Assembly (NCBI GenBank): GCA_019416865.1
Contig: DXWL01000001.1
Location: forward strand, 62,001-126,000
Direction of reading: 5' to 3'
Source of the DNA: Fusobacterium sp.
Lineage (GTDB): Bacteria; Fusobacteriota; Fusobacteriia; Fusobacteriales; Fusobacteriaceae
DNA: 64,000 nucleotides
Shown: positions 63,970-64,000 of the stretch, piece by piece
Layout: every line of letters starts with the position of its first letter
Numbering within the stretch: position 1 is the stretch's first letter
Made by a program: the position numbers and the translations under genes
Notes under the pieces: model-generated
The model's database searches: none
Seen by the model: the letters and a program-made list of their open reading frames with translations, nothing else
Told to the model about the DNA's origin: nothing

Positions 63970-64000
63970 ATGAAAATAGGGATAAAATTTTGTGGAGGCT
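63970..64000 (+). CDS. Partial gene at the right edge
   Basis: ATG at 63970 follows AGGGAGAG, giving MKIGIKFCGG before the window ends. I cannot assign a family from ten residues. It is 12 bases after the NifU-like gene and so is probably in the same sigma-54-driven operon. Confidence 0.6.
   Translation, partial: MKIGIKFCGG

Overview
The window is AT-rich chromosomal DNA from a low-GC anaerobe, most probably a sugar-fermenting Fusobacterium (F. varium/ulcerans/mortiferum type). The reasons are protein style, DUF3798 and DUF1576 proteins, strong AGGAGG ribosome sites, 'GAGGCTGTTGCA'-type terminators, and glucarate, galactarate and mannosylglycerate catabolism next to an ordinary str operon. 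Genus is an inference; no rRNA is present.

Left third (about 0.3-27 kb) is a carbon-acid catabolic region. It holds a secreted DUF3798 protein; an aldo/keto reductase plus D-2-hydroxyacid dehydrogenase pair; an aldarate pathway (gudD, garD, a DapA-family aldolase apparently replacing GarL, garR, garK, regulator cdaR); a TctCBA tripartite importer with a divergent LysR gene; a second sugar-acid locus (GntP permease, IlvD/Edd dehydratase, LysR) in which permease and regulator both carry a lesion; and a mannosylglycerate locus (mngR, mngA, mngB). Glycerate released by MngB could enter the same glycerate kinase step as the aldarates.

Middle (27-44 kb): a phosphate operon pstC-pstA-pstB-phoU-phoB-phoR without pstS, an 11-gene tRNA array, housekeeping genes (tsaD, PHP phosphatase, PFL/UPF0210 with its ACT partner, MATE pump), two MITE-like repeats in inverted orientation around the PHP gene, and a 5'-truncated IS200/IS605 element with an intact TnpB.

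Right third (44-64 kb): tuf-fusA-rpsG-rpsL, an ABC-F protein, a MacAB-TolC-like efflux operon, a cold-shock gene, an HxlR/flavin-reductase divergent pair, a decayed IS3 fragment, and a TrpXYZ-type ABC importer. The importer is preceded by a 5' leader with eleven UAG triplets and an intrinsic terminator that one UAG-rich segment can disrupt by base pairing. The gene just upstream of that leader encodes a HutP-family RNA-binding antiterminator, the family known to bind UAG repeats, but the residues that bind metal and histidine in Bacillus HutP are largely replaced. I regard this as the most interesting system in the window. The right edge has a sigma-54 enhancer-binding protein divergent from a NifU-like gene that has a good -24/-12 promoter flanked by TGTAA/TTACA palindromes.

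Starts were adjusted wherever a Shine-Dalgarno sequence overlaps the first in-frame start codon or clearly points to a later one.
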